From positions 33,662,005-33,726,004 of the forward strand of contig JARWIR010000003.1 of the NCBI GenBank assembly GCA_029959085.1: a stretch of 64,000 bases of DNA, read 5' to 3'. The notes below the pieces were generated by a model. The model ran no database searches, had not been told where the DNA came from, and saw only the letters and a program-made list of their open reading frames with translations. The DNA is from Nemophila menziesii. Its lineage: Eukaryota; Streptophyta; Magnoliopsida; Boraginales; Hydrophyllaceae. This document shows, piece after piece, positions 1-9,779 of this stretch. Positions within the stretch are counted from its first letter, which is position 1. Every line of letters starts with the position of its first letter. The position numbers and the translations under genes were made by a program.

Positions 1-1
1 A

Positions 2-1264
2 TTTGAGGACTCTGTTGTAGCAACCATCTGTACCATTAACATCCCTTCCTTTTACTGCATTGATACTCCCTTTTGGTTGGGCTCTAAGAGTGGAGATGTA
101 AAAGTGAAGGATTGTTACAATCAGATTTGGAAGGCTCAACAAGTCCTTGAAGTTAGAAAAAATGGTAATAAAGGGTCCACCTCTTTCAGGCTTGAAACTA
201 TTGATTGGAACTTTATTTGGCAGTTAAAAGTTTCTCCAAAAATTAGAAACTTTATCTGGAAATGCTGTGGTGATGGACTTGCTACTAATGTTAACAGGTT
301 TAAGAGGAGGTCTTCTCCTTCCCCTTTATGTGAACTTTGTGGTTGCTTTGATGAAACAATTGAACATATGCTCTTTCATTGCTCTTGGGCTAGAGCTGTT
401 TGGCTTGCAAGTCACTTATCTTTTTTATCATCAGCTGAGCCCTCTTATAACTTTATTAAGTGGATCTCTTTTTTGAGACTTTCTTCCATTGATAGAACAG
501 ATATACTTACTGATCTTAGTGAAGTAACTATGAACATTTGCTGGTTTATTTGGAAAAGCAGAAATGAGTTTTTGTTTAAAGGAATCTCTCCTGACCCTTT
601 ACTTACTCTTCAGAAAAGCAATTTGGCCTATGATGAGTATAAAAATGCTAATGTTAAAATCTCTGAGGCTACTCAAAATATTATCCCAAATGATATTTTT
701 GGAGTTTTGAATTCTGGAGATTTACTTACTTCAAATGATCCTACTGAGGTTAATTCTTCTTTTAACCTCAAATGGGATCCCCCTCCATATGGGAAGTTTA
801 AAATTAATACTGATGCTTCAGTTCTTCTAAAATCTAACAAATGTTCTTTTGCTTGTGTTCTAAGGGATGATAAGGGACAGTTGGTGGAAGGTTTCGCGAG
901 AACTTCATTTACACATTCAATAGAGGAAGCTGAAGGTTTTGGTGTATTGGCAGCTTGTGAGATGGCTGCGAGATACCCAGCTGGAAGTGTCCAAATTGAA
1001 TGTGATAACTCTAGATTAGTAGATCAAATTAATGCTAAATGTAATTTATCTAGTTTGACTAAGGTTTTGGTTAAAAACATTATGTTTTGTAAAGGTCTTT
1101 ATAACTTGAAAATCTTCTTTGTTAGGAGAGAAAAGAATAGGATAGCGGATTGGGTGGCCAAACATAAACTTAAAGGAGATTTGTTTGGCCTTTGGAGTAG
1201 CCATCCTCCTTCCCAATTAGCTAATTTGATTAGGCTTGACTTTGAACCTTCCGGAATTGGCTAA
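2..1264 (+). CDS. LINE (L1-type) ORF2 C-terminus: zinc-binding RT tail plus RNase H, partial
   Basis: The frame is open from the window edge to a stop at 1264, so this is the 3' end of a longer reverse-transcriptase ORF. It first shows the zf-RVT region typical of plant non-LTR ORF2 proteins: an IWKAQQ block, then FIWKCCGDGLATNVNR, then CELCG...EHMLFHCSWARAVW with the Cys/His pattern. An RNase H domain follows near the C-terminus, with all four acidic positions visible (NTDAS, EEAEGFG, ECDNSR, RIADWVA). The ORF ends shortly before an A-run at 1306-1315, the expected LINE tail. It is the same family as the plus-strand LINE at 43562-46800. This stretch has no internal stop, so the copy is younger than the other LINE remains here. 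Mobility cannot be judged because the endonuclease and RT core lie outside the window. Confidence 0.9.
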   Translation, partial: FEDSVVATICTINIPSFYCIDTPFWLGSKSGDVKVKDCYNQIWKAQQVLEVRKNGNKGSTSFRLETIDWNFIWQLKVSPKIRNFIWKCCGDGLATNVNRFKRRSSPSPLCELCGCFDETIEHMLFHCSWARAVWLASHLSFLSSAEPSYNFIKWISFLRLSSIDRTDILTDLSEVTMNICWFIWKSRNEFLFKGISPDPLLTLQKSNLAYDEYKNANVKISEATQNIIPNDIFGVLNSGDLLTSNDPTEVNSSFNLKWDPPPYGKFKINTDASVLLKSNKCSFACVLRDDKGQLVEGFARTSFTHSIEEAEGFGVLAACEMAARYPAGSVQIECDNSRLVDQINAKCNLSSLTKVLVKNIMFCKGLYNLKIFFVRREKNRIADWVAKHKLKGDLFGLWSSHPPSQLANLIRLDFEPSGIG

Positions 1265-1316
1265 TTTGTAATATTTTGTGCTTTATTGGAATTTTAACTT
1301 TCGACTAAAAAAAAAA
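1265..1316 (+). mobile_element. LINE 3' UTR and poly-A tail
   Basis: A short AT-rich 3' UTR follows the ORF stop and ends in a run of ten A at 1306-1315. This marks the 3' end of the LINE that enters from the left edge. Confidence 0.75.
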
Positions 1317-1317
1317 G

Positions 1318-1545
1318 AATGATTCACTTATAAGACCAGTGGATTGTGAAGAAAGTAAAAATGCAGTTTGGTCTCTTGGAGGAGATAAATCTCCAGGACC
1401 AGATGGATTTGGAGGTTTTTCTTTAAAAAGTTTTGGAAAGAAATCAATCTTGATTTAGTTGAACTTGTCTCTGACTTTATTCTGAATAATTCTTTTCTAG
1501 AAACAATTAGTGGTACTATTATTGCTCTTATTTTTACAATAAAAT
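1318..1545 (+). pseudogene. LINE reverse-transcriptase fragment
   Basis: Nearly every base from 1319 to about 1540 matches the start of the RT domain of the LINE at 44749-44965, including the segments encoding DSLIRPVD and AVWS(L/F)GGDK. It lies immediately after the poly-A tail of the first LINE, in the same orientation. Small insertions and deletions break the frame. It has no RNase H, tail or 5' part, so it is a scrap of an older insertion or a rearranged internal piece. Confidence 0.8.
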
Positions 1546-2086
1546 ATACTTCATTTCTGCTATTAAAGTATTATTAAACAAAATATCAATTTTTTGTAAT
1601 TTGGTTGTAAAGGTACAAATCGAATTTGTCCAATTGTTCTTAAGTGTTTCTAGATATTATTATTATTTCTATCTCCACCGTATATTTCAATATTATTTTC
1701 CTTCATTAGCTTTTCGAAAAATCGTGTAGGGTAATACACTGCTCCCATATTCACAATCTAAAAAAAATCTTTTAAAAGATCAATGTGGTTTTTATATAGA
1801 TATAACAAATAAGAAAATAAAAAAAGTGAAAATATTAAGACATTTATGAGAAGAATAAAAAAATAATGAGAGAAATAAGGGAGTGATTTAAGGTTTTGTT
1901 TCAAAATATAATTTTTTTTATTAAGTAAATAAAGATTAGTTAATGGTATTAATGATAAGTGGGGCCAGAATCAATCATGGCCACCACTTATGTTTAGCTA
2001 GATCAAATCCTGGCCACCACTTATCTTTAGTCAGATTTAATCATGGCCACCACTTATGTAGGTAAATGTGGATCGTAGAAAAAACT
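1546..2086. other. AT-rich stretch without a gene; 33-bp tandem repeat inside
   Basis: I see no coding signal here. The only structure is the short tandem repeat listed separately at 1956-2057. The rest is AT-rich with A and T runs. Confidence 0.6.
1956..2057. repeat. 33-bp tandem repeat with adjoining inverted copy
   Basis: The core GGCCACCACTTA occurs at 1979, 2012 and 2045, an exact 33-bp period. A shortened reverse-complement version (ATAAGTGGGGCC) sits just upstream at 1956-1967 and could pair with the first unit as a hairpin. No coding role is seen. Confidence 0.75.
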
Positions 2087-2455
2087 CTAAAATATAATAT
2101 AGATTATACCATTTTTACATAATATTTTTATAAATGGTGAGTTCAGAATAAATCCTATTTTTATTTAAAGTGAAAATAAAGTGTCATTTTTTAAAATTTT
2201 CAATTATTCTATATAAATTATCAAAATGTTAAAAGAAAAAGGTATAAACACTATCCCTGAACCTTTATTGTCTACTTAACCTTCGTGATATGTTCCTTTT
2301 ACTTAAACTTTTTAGGTTTGCTACCAAATTTATATTTGTTAAATATTTTTATATACTTCGAAATTTATTTTATAATATTAGCTCAAAATTAAAGTTTAAT
2401 CTAGAATTTTCAAAAGATATATATATATATAATCTCAACTGAAAAGAGTATTTGG

Positions 2456-2840
2456 ATTATCCTTGGCAATCAAAAGAAGTCACGAAAAAGTAATAATTGA
2501 AAATGATTCGCTCGTGGTACACTCGCTAGTGAAAGATGGTGGGAACATGGGGGATTGGCTAGATGAAATACTCTTGGAATGTAGGGAAATCCTTATGAAG
2601 AACATGGGTTTTGAATTGATACATATATATAAGGAAGCTAATAATTGTGCAGATTTTATGGCAAATTGGGAACAAACATGGTGGGCGATGTGGTGTATTA
2701 TGGAGATCCTTCGGATGGTCTAAAGAAGCATCTAACGAGAGACAAATATGGATGGACCACACCTCGCACTCCCTCGGGAGTTTAGACACTTTATTTATTT
2801 CTATTGACCTTTTAAGGTCTCAAATGTCTGGAAAAAAAAG
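2456..2840 (+). mobile_element. 5'-truncated LINE insertion with RNase H remnant and target-site duplication
   Basis: The insertion is flanked by perfect 12-bp direct repeats aagagtatttgg at 2444-2455 and 2841-2852, and ends in an A-rich tail (2832-2839). These are the marks of target-primed reverse transcription. Positions 2463-2670 encode the end of an RNase H domain: IIENDSLVVHSL carries an acidic catalytic position and HIYKEANNCADFMA matches the usual HxxREANxxAD block. The paired segmental copy around 5590-5610 lacks the insertion, so the empty site is preserved in the same window. It belongs to a different LINE subfamily from the one at 1-1264. Confidence 0.88.
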
Positions 2841-3439
2841 AAGAGTATTTGGCCTATACTTTTTGATAAAAAAAAATATGACAAAAATATTCAAAATTAT
2901 AGTATAATCTTAACTAAAAACAATATTTGGCCTATACTTTTTGACAAAAAATATGACAAAAATAAAGGAAGCAGATTCATAAAATACCGTATATTCTTAC
3001 AATATTGTTGAAAATTCTGAACAGAAAAATAACATATTTTTTTTCTATCTTTTACAAGAATTACTTTTATATTTTCTTTTACAAATATATCTTTAAGTTT
3101 GATGAAGTCATTGGGAGTTAGACTTTTAGGCACAACTCAAGCACATATAATTTACCATTTGGTGCCTCTACACTCACGAGTCGTGGCCCTCTAGATCTAC
3201 TGTACTTACCTTAATTGATAAGTCTTGATATTATATTGTGATAGTTGATCATTTAACATCTCAAGTTACGAAATCGAAATCAATAAAGATACCATTGATT
3301 ACATAATACACTCACTTATACGAAAAGGTCTTCCATATCAATCGAATAATATCAAAAAAATGAATCAACACATCCCAATTCAACATAACTAAAAAATTAT
3401 CTACATCCAAAAACCAAATTATCCAATTCAACAAACTTA

Positions 3440-3857
3440 TAAACTAAAAAGCAAACTGATATCCCGTTCCATCAAGAAAACGATCAATATGCCATCCTTT
3501 AGCCTGAAGCTCATTAAGAAACGGATTAAACACACGATTCATCCTCTCATAAGCATCTATTAACACACATCACGATTCAATCCACGATCTGAACCCTCCA
3601 ATTCTCCTGCATAAGCAGCTACTAACCACCCTCTTAACGCATCTTCAGCACTCGCATTATGTTCCAGTATCATATCTGTCCATTTACTTCCATAATTCAA
3701 CAAAAACTTCTCATCATTAAAAAATTCTTTAAATTGACACAATTTCGAAGGCTTCACTACTTTGTGGACCCCACTTCCCACTTTTACATTCCTAGCTTCT
3801 TCTATTAATCTTCCCGGAAATAAAAGATCTTCTTTATATCTTAAATCCGTTGGACTT
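3440..3857 (-). pseudogene. Copy of the last exon of the RUS6-like gene
   Basis: Translation on the minus strand follows exon 9 of the intact gene at 6387-6815 (GSGVHKVVKPSKL, then SKWTDMILEHNAS, then EDALRGWLVAAYAGELEGS), with about one change in ten residues. A 2-bp insertion near 3570 shifts the frame after GLNRD, so the conserved C-terminal end can be read only in another frame. The exon's first bases and splice acceptor are missing, and no upstream exon is nearby. This is an unprocessed duplicate of the 3' end of the gene, not a retrocopy, because the 3' flank was copied with it. Confidence 0.85.
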
Positions 3858-4113
3858 GATACATATTATCAATCGAATAATTCCAAAAAAAAAAGAATCA
3901 ACATATCCCAATTCAACATAACTAAAAAAATTATCTACATCCAATTCAACAAATTATCCAATTCAACAAACTTATAAACTAAAAAGCAAACCGAGATCCC
4001 GTTCCATCAAGAAAACGATCAGTATGCCATCCTTTAGCCTGAAGCTCATTAAGAAACGGTAAAAACACACAATTCATCCTATCATAAGCATCTATCAACA
4101 CATCATCACGATC
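3858..4113 (-). pseudogene. Second, shorter copy of the RUS6-like last exon and its 3' flank
   Basis: At 3858 the sequence jumps back to the 3' flank of the exon (ATCAATCGAATAAT) and repeats it, then runs into the end of exon 9 again (GATCCCGTTCCATCAAGAAA through AACACATCATCACGAT) and stops at 4113. This is a head-to-tail partial duplication directly adjoining copy I. Only about 45 codons remain and they are frame-disrupted. Confidence 0.8.
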
Positions 4114-4330
4114 ACAAAGTTCACTGTGTCAAGTGAGTACCACATCTTCAACGAGGTCAACAAAACTGAAAATTTAGCTTGATGTACATAGTCGATTGTC
4201 TTATATTTGTCAAGCAATCGAATATGTAACTTCCAACTATTAGTAATCGCAACAAAACTCACCTCATAAGAAGTCATCAAACCTTTATCATCCAAGATGA
4301 AGTTTCTTCAATCTTGACTCTTTCTGGTAT
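4114..4330 (-). other. Unrecognised short open stretch
   Basis: The minus strand stays open for about 66 codons from 4295 (LMTSYEVSFVAI, then WKLHIRLLDKYKT), joining the end of the exon copy. It is less AT-rich than the flanks and has a possible splice donor (GAG|GTGAGT) near 4262. I do not recognise it. It may be a captured exon or chance. Confidence 0.25.
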
Positions 4331-4342
4331 ATATATCTTATT

Positions 4343-4346
<4 letters not shown>

Positions 4347-4387
<41 letters not shown>
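4347..4387. repeat. (AT)n microsatellite
   Basis: A pure AT dinucleotide run of about 40 bp. Confidence 0.9.
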
Positions 4388-4389
<2 letters not shown>

Positions 4390-5242
4390 AGCAATGACTT
4401 TTAACCATACATGAAATTGAGATTTAAATTTGTCGACAAAGCCAATCTTCATTCGTTGTCATAAATTTATTTTGTACTTATTGGATTTAAGCGAAAAATA
4501 TGCTTAAAATCATTAACGGGATAAAAGAACAAAGAAATAAAATTAATCGAGCAAAAATTCGGCGTTTTATTAAATGAAGAAGAACATTAAAATAGTGTGT
4601 TACAATAAAGTTAGGATATAAGAGAGAATATAAATGATTATGAAAATATTTAATTTAAGGAATAAAACAATTAATTAAGGTAAATAAATTACTTATATGT
4701 CATGTCATGTAATTTGACATGTAGAAGGTGACAAAAGGATGAAAAAAATAGGTTAGACGAAATATCATTACTCTTCTAGATTTTAGCATGTTTTCATTGT
4801 TTTTTTTCTTTCGAACATTAAAAAAATTGTTTCATTGATTTCCTAACATTTACTTTTTTTTTCTAAAAATTTAAAAATTTCTGATTGTATACCTTTTTTT
4901 TATCTTAAAATTTATTATTTATTTAATATTTCATATGTAAAACTGGAAATACAAATAAAAGAAATCAGATTGAACCACTTAAATTCTTGTGTAGTTTCAA
5001 TTTCGATCTATTTTTTGTAGAAAAATCGGAAATCGAAAATTTAAAACACTAAAAATCTGCTTCAAAATCGTAAATATTTGGATCAAAATCAGATATTTCA
5101 GATCCCTAGATTGACCTAATGCAGTATGTAGATGGAACTACGTATTTCCCTCTTAAAATTGTATTTATGTATATCTTCTCTAAAGTTTATAGATTTAGAG
5201 ATATATAATAATCATATATATATAAATAAAAATGTTATGGAA
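4388..5242. other. AT-rich intergenic DNA, no gene seen
   Basis: No coding or structural signal is supported. Around 4980-5110 there are loose repeats of AAATCGGAAAT / TCAGAT, similar in flavour to 52790-52960, perhaps remnants of one repeat family. Confidence 0.5.
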
Positions 5243-6815
5243 TATTATACTATTATACCATTTTTATGTAATCTTTTTGTTAATGGTGAATTTGGAATAA
5301 ATTCTACTTTTATTTTAAATGAAAATAAAAGTATCATTTATAAAGTTATTCTATATAAATAATCAAAATGTTAAAAGAAAAAATTATAAACATTGTTTTG
5401 AACCTTTATTGTCTACTGATCATTCGAGATATGTTACTTTAACTTAAATATTTTAGGTTTGCTATTAAATTTATATTTGTTAAATATTTTTATATACTTC
5501 ACATAACGAAATTTCTCTTATAATAATAAGTCAATATTAAAGTTTAATCTAGAATTTCAAAATTATAGGATTTTTACAAGTAATATATAATCTCCGCTAA
5601 ACTTAATATTTGATCCATACTTCTTAATAAAAATATATGACAAAAATAAAGGCTTATTTTAAGATTCAAAATTTTTTGTTACTATATTGTTGAAATTTTT
5701 GAACAGAAAAATAACCTATTTTTTTCAATGTTTTACAGGAATTACTTTTATATATATTTTTACAAATATATCTCACATATATACATTTTACAAACAATTT
5801 TTTGGTGGTATTCAACCCTGAACCCTGTATGGGAGTGAAACGTGATAAAACAATTACAAACTGTAAAATCTTATATAGAGGAAATACTACTCGGAGAATA
5901 ATTCTCTTGATTTATTAACATAGCATTACTTACACCTTAAATCAAGCAATTTCTCTTTTCAGAGAATACGTCACTTAATTTTCTAATATAGCATTACCTA
6001 CACTTTAAATCAAGCAATTCTCTTTTGATCTCTAAGTTTGATTAAGTCAATTGGTATTTAAACTTTTAGGCACACCCCAATAAGTCCTGCACATATAATT
6101 TACCATTTGGTGAGTCGTGACCCTCTAGATCTAGTGTACTTACCTTAATTGATAAGTTTTGATATTATATTGTGATTGCTGATCATTTTACATTTCAAGT
6201 TACGAAATCAAAATCAAAATCAATCAAGTTACTGTTGATTACATAATACACTCACTTATACAGAAAATTCTTCCATATCAATCGAATAATATCAAAAAAA
6301 TGAATCTAACACATCCCAATTCAACATAACAAAAAAATTATCTACATCCAAATAACAAATAAAATCCAATTCAACAAACTTATAAACTAAAAAGCAAAAC
6401 GAGATCCCGTTCCATCAAGAAACCGATCAGTATGCCATCCTTTAGCTTGAAGTTCATTAAGAAACGGAGTAAACACACAATTCATCCTCTCATAAGCATC
6501 TATTAACACATCATCACGATTCAATCCACGATCTGAACCCTCCAATTCTCCTGCATATGCAGCTACTAACCACCCTCTTAACGCATCTTCACCACTCGCA
6601 TTATGTTCCAATATCATATCTGTCCATTTACTTCCAAAATTCAACAAAAACTTCTCATCATTAAACGTTTCTTTAAATTGACGCAATTTCGAAGGCTTCA
6701 CTACTTTATGGACCCCACTTCCCACTTTTACATTCCCAGCTTCTTCTATTAATCTTCCCGGAAATAAAAGATCCTCTTTATATCTTAAATCCGCTGGACT
6801 TGATACTTTTCCTGT
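5243..6815. repeat. Segmental duplication, copy III (contains the real last exon of the RUS6-like gene)
   Basis: Partner of 2087-3857. It holds the functional exon 9 (6387-6815) and its downstream DNA. It lacks the LINE insertion found in copy I, which fixes the order: duplication first, LINE insertion later. Confidence 0.8.
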
Positions 6816-8534
6816 CTATATTATCAAAATTTAAAATTACATGATACAATATTAATTAATAGTTTAATACAATACCTTGATAAAATCTGCTATTATCATA
6901 GCAGTTCTTTGAGGGTTTAATGTATTAATTGGAGTAGCACGCATTTCTTCACATACACTATAAACATGTACTATAGAGAGAAGAGGTGCAATAACCATCT
7001 GAAATATGTGATATAATATTAGAAATTAAATATATATTATATGATTAAAAAAGTTGAAATATCGTACCTTTCCTTGTATTGTTGAACAAACTGTTGAAGC
7101 TAATTGAATACCTAATCCTATTCCAATTACATTAAATAGAGTTGAAATTGCTTCTCCTTTAGCAAAAAGATCACTTAGATTTCCTTCTTTAGCAAATGCT
7201 GAATATATTGGTAATCTTGTAGCTCTTGCTGCTACTACAGCCATTCCCTGTATAATTAAACATATTTATTAAATTATAATTATAATTTCCACATAAATTA
7301 TATCAAATTTCGTGTAATTTACCTTTGCGAAATTACCAAGCCCAGCCATTTCGAGAAATAACTGAGGGCATAATGGGGAAAGCACTTCTAAACCAGAACC
7401 CAAATCATAAAGAACATCAGCTGTAATATAAATCGAAATTAATTAGAAATTTTTTCAAAGAATTTAACGAATATAAAGTTTAAATACGGACCCACGATTC
7501 TCCAACGTTTAGGCTCGGAATCCATTCTTGCACCTAAATTACTACAGATGAGTTTTCCAACATGTTGCATACCATCTTTTAAAATCTATAAATAATAAAA
7601 AAAAAATGATTTATTTAATCTGAAACAGTTTTTTATTGAGTTATTAATTTAATTAGAGAATATCTTACCCAACTCACAGCAGTAGCTTGTGCAGGTGTAG
7701 GTCTAAGACCTGCAGCAAATAGCAATGACTGCAAAAAAAGTAAAAATACAGAAATGTACTTCTAAAGAGATATACAAACCATACATTTTTAATTTCAAAA
7801 AATCAGGAATATGTTATAAGGAAGAAGAAGACCTGAGTTGATAATACGGATAATGCTGCACTAGAGAGGTGTTGTAAGGCTCGGAACTGAGTGTATCTAA
7901 GGTACCCATCATTTACACTGTAGATTATTTAAGCTTTATTCAATCACACTCTTTGTTTAAAGCTTGGAAAAGTTGATATATATAAGTAGGAAATATTACC
8001 TGTATGGGTAACCTGAGGGGAAGAATTTATTCTGAAAGGACTCGATTACCTTGTATACGATTGGTCTAGAATCATCAACTGTCATCACCTGATTGGTTAA
8101 TATTGATCAAAAACTTCTATACTTATGTGATTTAACACGTTAAACGTTAAACATTTTATTTCTTCTTTATTTTGTGATTCAATGGTAAAGTTAATTATAC
8201 ATGACGTGCATTACAATAATACAACAGAATTGGCTAATTTTGAAAATGAACATTTTCTCGATTATTTACTGAATAGTGAACACCACCTGTTTGACAAAAT
8301 TAAACTAAGTATTTCTTTTGTTATTTTTTCTAGTCACATTTTCAAGTGAACATATCATAATTATGTGAAATGCGCATACAAATTTGACGGAAGTAAATGT
8401 GAAGGAAGCGTTACTGAAAGGTGGCCATCGGATTCGAAGCGGTAGCGACGGGAAACGGAATCGGAGGTCTCAAACCAGAACACTTCCTCTTGTGGCGGAA
8501 CCCAATCATTTCTCTCTTTCTTATGCATTTTCAT
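6387..8534 (-). CDS. RUS6: Root UV-B sensitive (DUF647) protein, RUS6-like, nine exons
   Basis: Nine exons join in one frame: 8534-8415, 8088-8000, 7917-7833, 7728-7669, 7585-7492, 7420-7323, 7247-7068, 6998-6876, 6815-6387. All introns are GT-AG. The product is 425 residues. It carries the DUF647 core: SGYPYSVNDGYLRYTQFRAL, then WILKDGMQHVGKL, then LGARMDSEPKRWRI, then AVVAARATRLPIYSAFAKEG, then LFNVIGIGLGIQLAS. The RUS6-type end GWHTDRFLDGTGSRFA follows. A TGA lies in frame four codons before the chosen ATG; a second Met follows two codons later. The family is plant-wide. RUS1 and RUS2 act in root UV-B sensing, and RUS6 is reported as needed for embryo development; its biochemical role is unknown. 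The N-terminus is shorter than I recall for Arabidopsis RUS6. No stop or frameshift is seen, so it looks functional. Assignment to RUS6 rather than another member rests on recalled similarity. Confidence 0.88.
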
Positions 8535-9340
8535 CTTTTCCTGTTCTCGAAATCAAATCATGAAAGAATTGGTGAGTCAAGAGAATAAATCTTTATTTAG
8601 AGCAGTAAATAAGCGAGTAGAAGATATAAAGGAGGAAGAGAGAGAGACCAGTAAGTTCATGACGGCGAAGGGGTGGAAGTTGGGGGGAAAGGATAAGACG
8701 AGATTTAGCTCGCCGGGAAATTCGGGTATACGAAAAATAGAGCTGTTTATCAGTAAAAGGTAAATAGCCTCAGAAGTCCCTCATTTTCACTTGTTTTACT
8801 GTACAGGACATGATATTTCAAAATATATAGTTAAGGTCCTATTTTTTATTTCATTTTCTTATAATATTAATGACTTGTAAATTATTTAACAAAATTATTA
8901 CAACTTATTTATTTATGATCCATTAACTATTATCATGGTATGCTAAAAAGTTTAGATCACTTATGGATGAAGTAGACTTCCCGGAATATGACACTTTTAC
9001 AAGTTGTGGCATGTAAACAAAGAATAATTTCAAGAAATAGGAGGAGAAGATCATCACGCATACACAACGAAATGGAAGCTAGAAAAAATTGTAGTAAAAA
9101 AATGTGATAAATGTCATCAATATATGCACAACCGTAAAACTTGTAAGTCGTGTATCAATAGATGTAGTTTTCCAATAACAATCATATACATGAGTGGTTT
9201 CTATTAATTTGTAATGATTATATTAAATTTTACATATTTCATGTTATGCATAATGCATAATGAAGTGATCCTTAGTGTATTTTTGATAAATAAAAATATT
9301 CCATATATTTTTTAAAATAAATAAAAAATATTTGGAACAT
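8535..9340. other. 5' flank of the RUS6-like gene, no other gene supported
   Basis: This is the upstream region of the minus-strand gene, so its promoter should lie here. A plus-strand open stretch at 8560-8763 (67 codons, Lys/Glu-rich) overlaps the expected 5' UTR and has no recognisable domain. No clear TATA box could be assigned. Confidence 0.45.
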
Positions 9341-9345
9341 GGAGG

Positions 9346-9481
9346 CTCTTCTACGAGAAGCGATGTCCAGCACATTTTGATATATATTAAAAATATATGA
9401 GGCACTTCTCGGAGAAGCGCATCATGTCCTTAACATATTTTTATATAATTAATGTACAAGGCGTTTCTCCGAGAAGCGTAT
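9346..9481. repeat. Three imperfect repeats with palindromic core CTTCTCSGAGAAG
   Basis: The units at about 9349-9362, 9406-9419 and 9465-9479 each contain a self-complementary core (CTTCTACGAGAAGCG, CTTCTCGGAGAAGCG, TTTCTCCGAGAAGCG) followed by ATGTCC, ATCATGTCC or TATTTGTGTCC. Spacing is about 58 bp. They lie downstream of the PMD relic. A related GGCGCTACTCGGAGGAGTG occurs upstream of it at 12481-12500, so they may belong to the same mobile element. Confidence 0.65.
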
Positions 9482-9779
9482 TTGTGTCCTAATATTTTTT
9501 ATGTTTCCAAAATATAGATATTGGACAACAAACCCCTTTTATATGACAAAAAAACAAAGATATCAAGAAAAATATTGAGACATTTTGTTAAATTAGGTAT
9601 AGGATAAGGTAGACAAAGCTTGTTGGTTACGATATGTAATTTTAATTTCCGACCAAAAAAAATATTGGGAGAAAAAGAAACCTATTTTATAAGTTTTAAA
9701 ATATAAAATACATTGTATTTGATTCAAACATAAAAAACCTACCCAGAACCATATAAATCATTCAACTTCACTAACTAAT

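Larger units (their letters stand above)
2087..3857. repeat. Segmental duplication, copy I (pairs with 5243-6815)
   Basis: This block matches 5243-6815 in order and orientation. Shared landmarks are TTATACCATTTTTA, ATTAAAGTTTAATCTAGAAT, the CCCTCTAGATCTA / TTACCTTAATTGATAAG stretch, and the last exon of the RUS6-like gene with its 3' flank. Copy I contains an extra LINE insertion at 2456-2840 and a local duplication of a TATTTGGCCTATACTTTTTGA unit (2846 and 2927). The copies have diverged by many substitutions and indels, so the event is old. Confidence 0.8.

Noticed and set aside
8560..8763. 67-codon plus-strand ORF upstream of the RUS6-like gene
   Set aside because: Unrecognised and within the expected 5' flank; no supporting signal.
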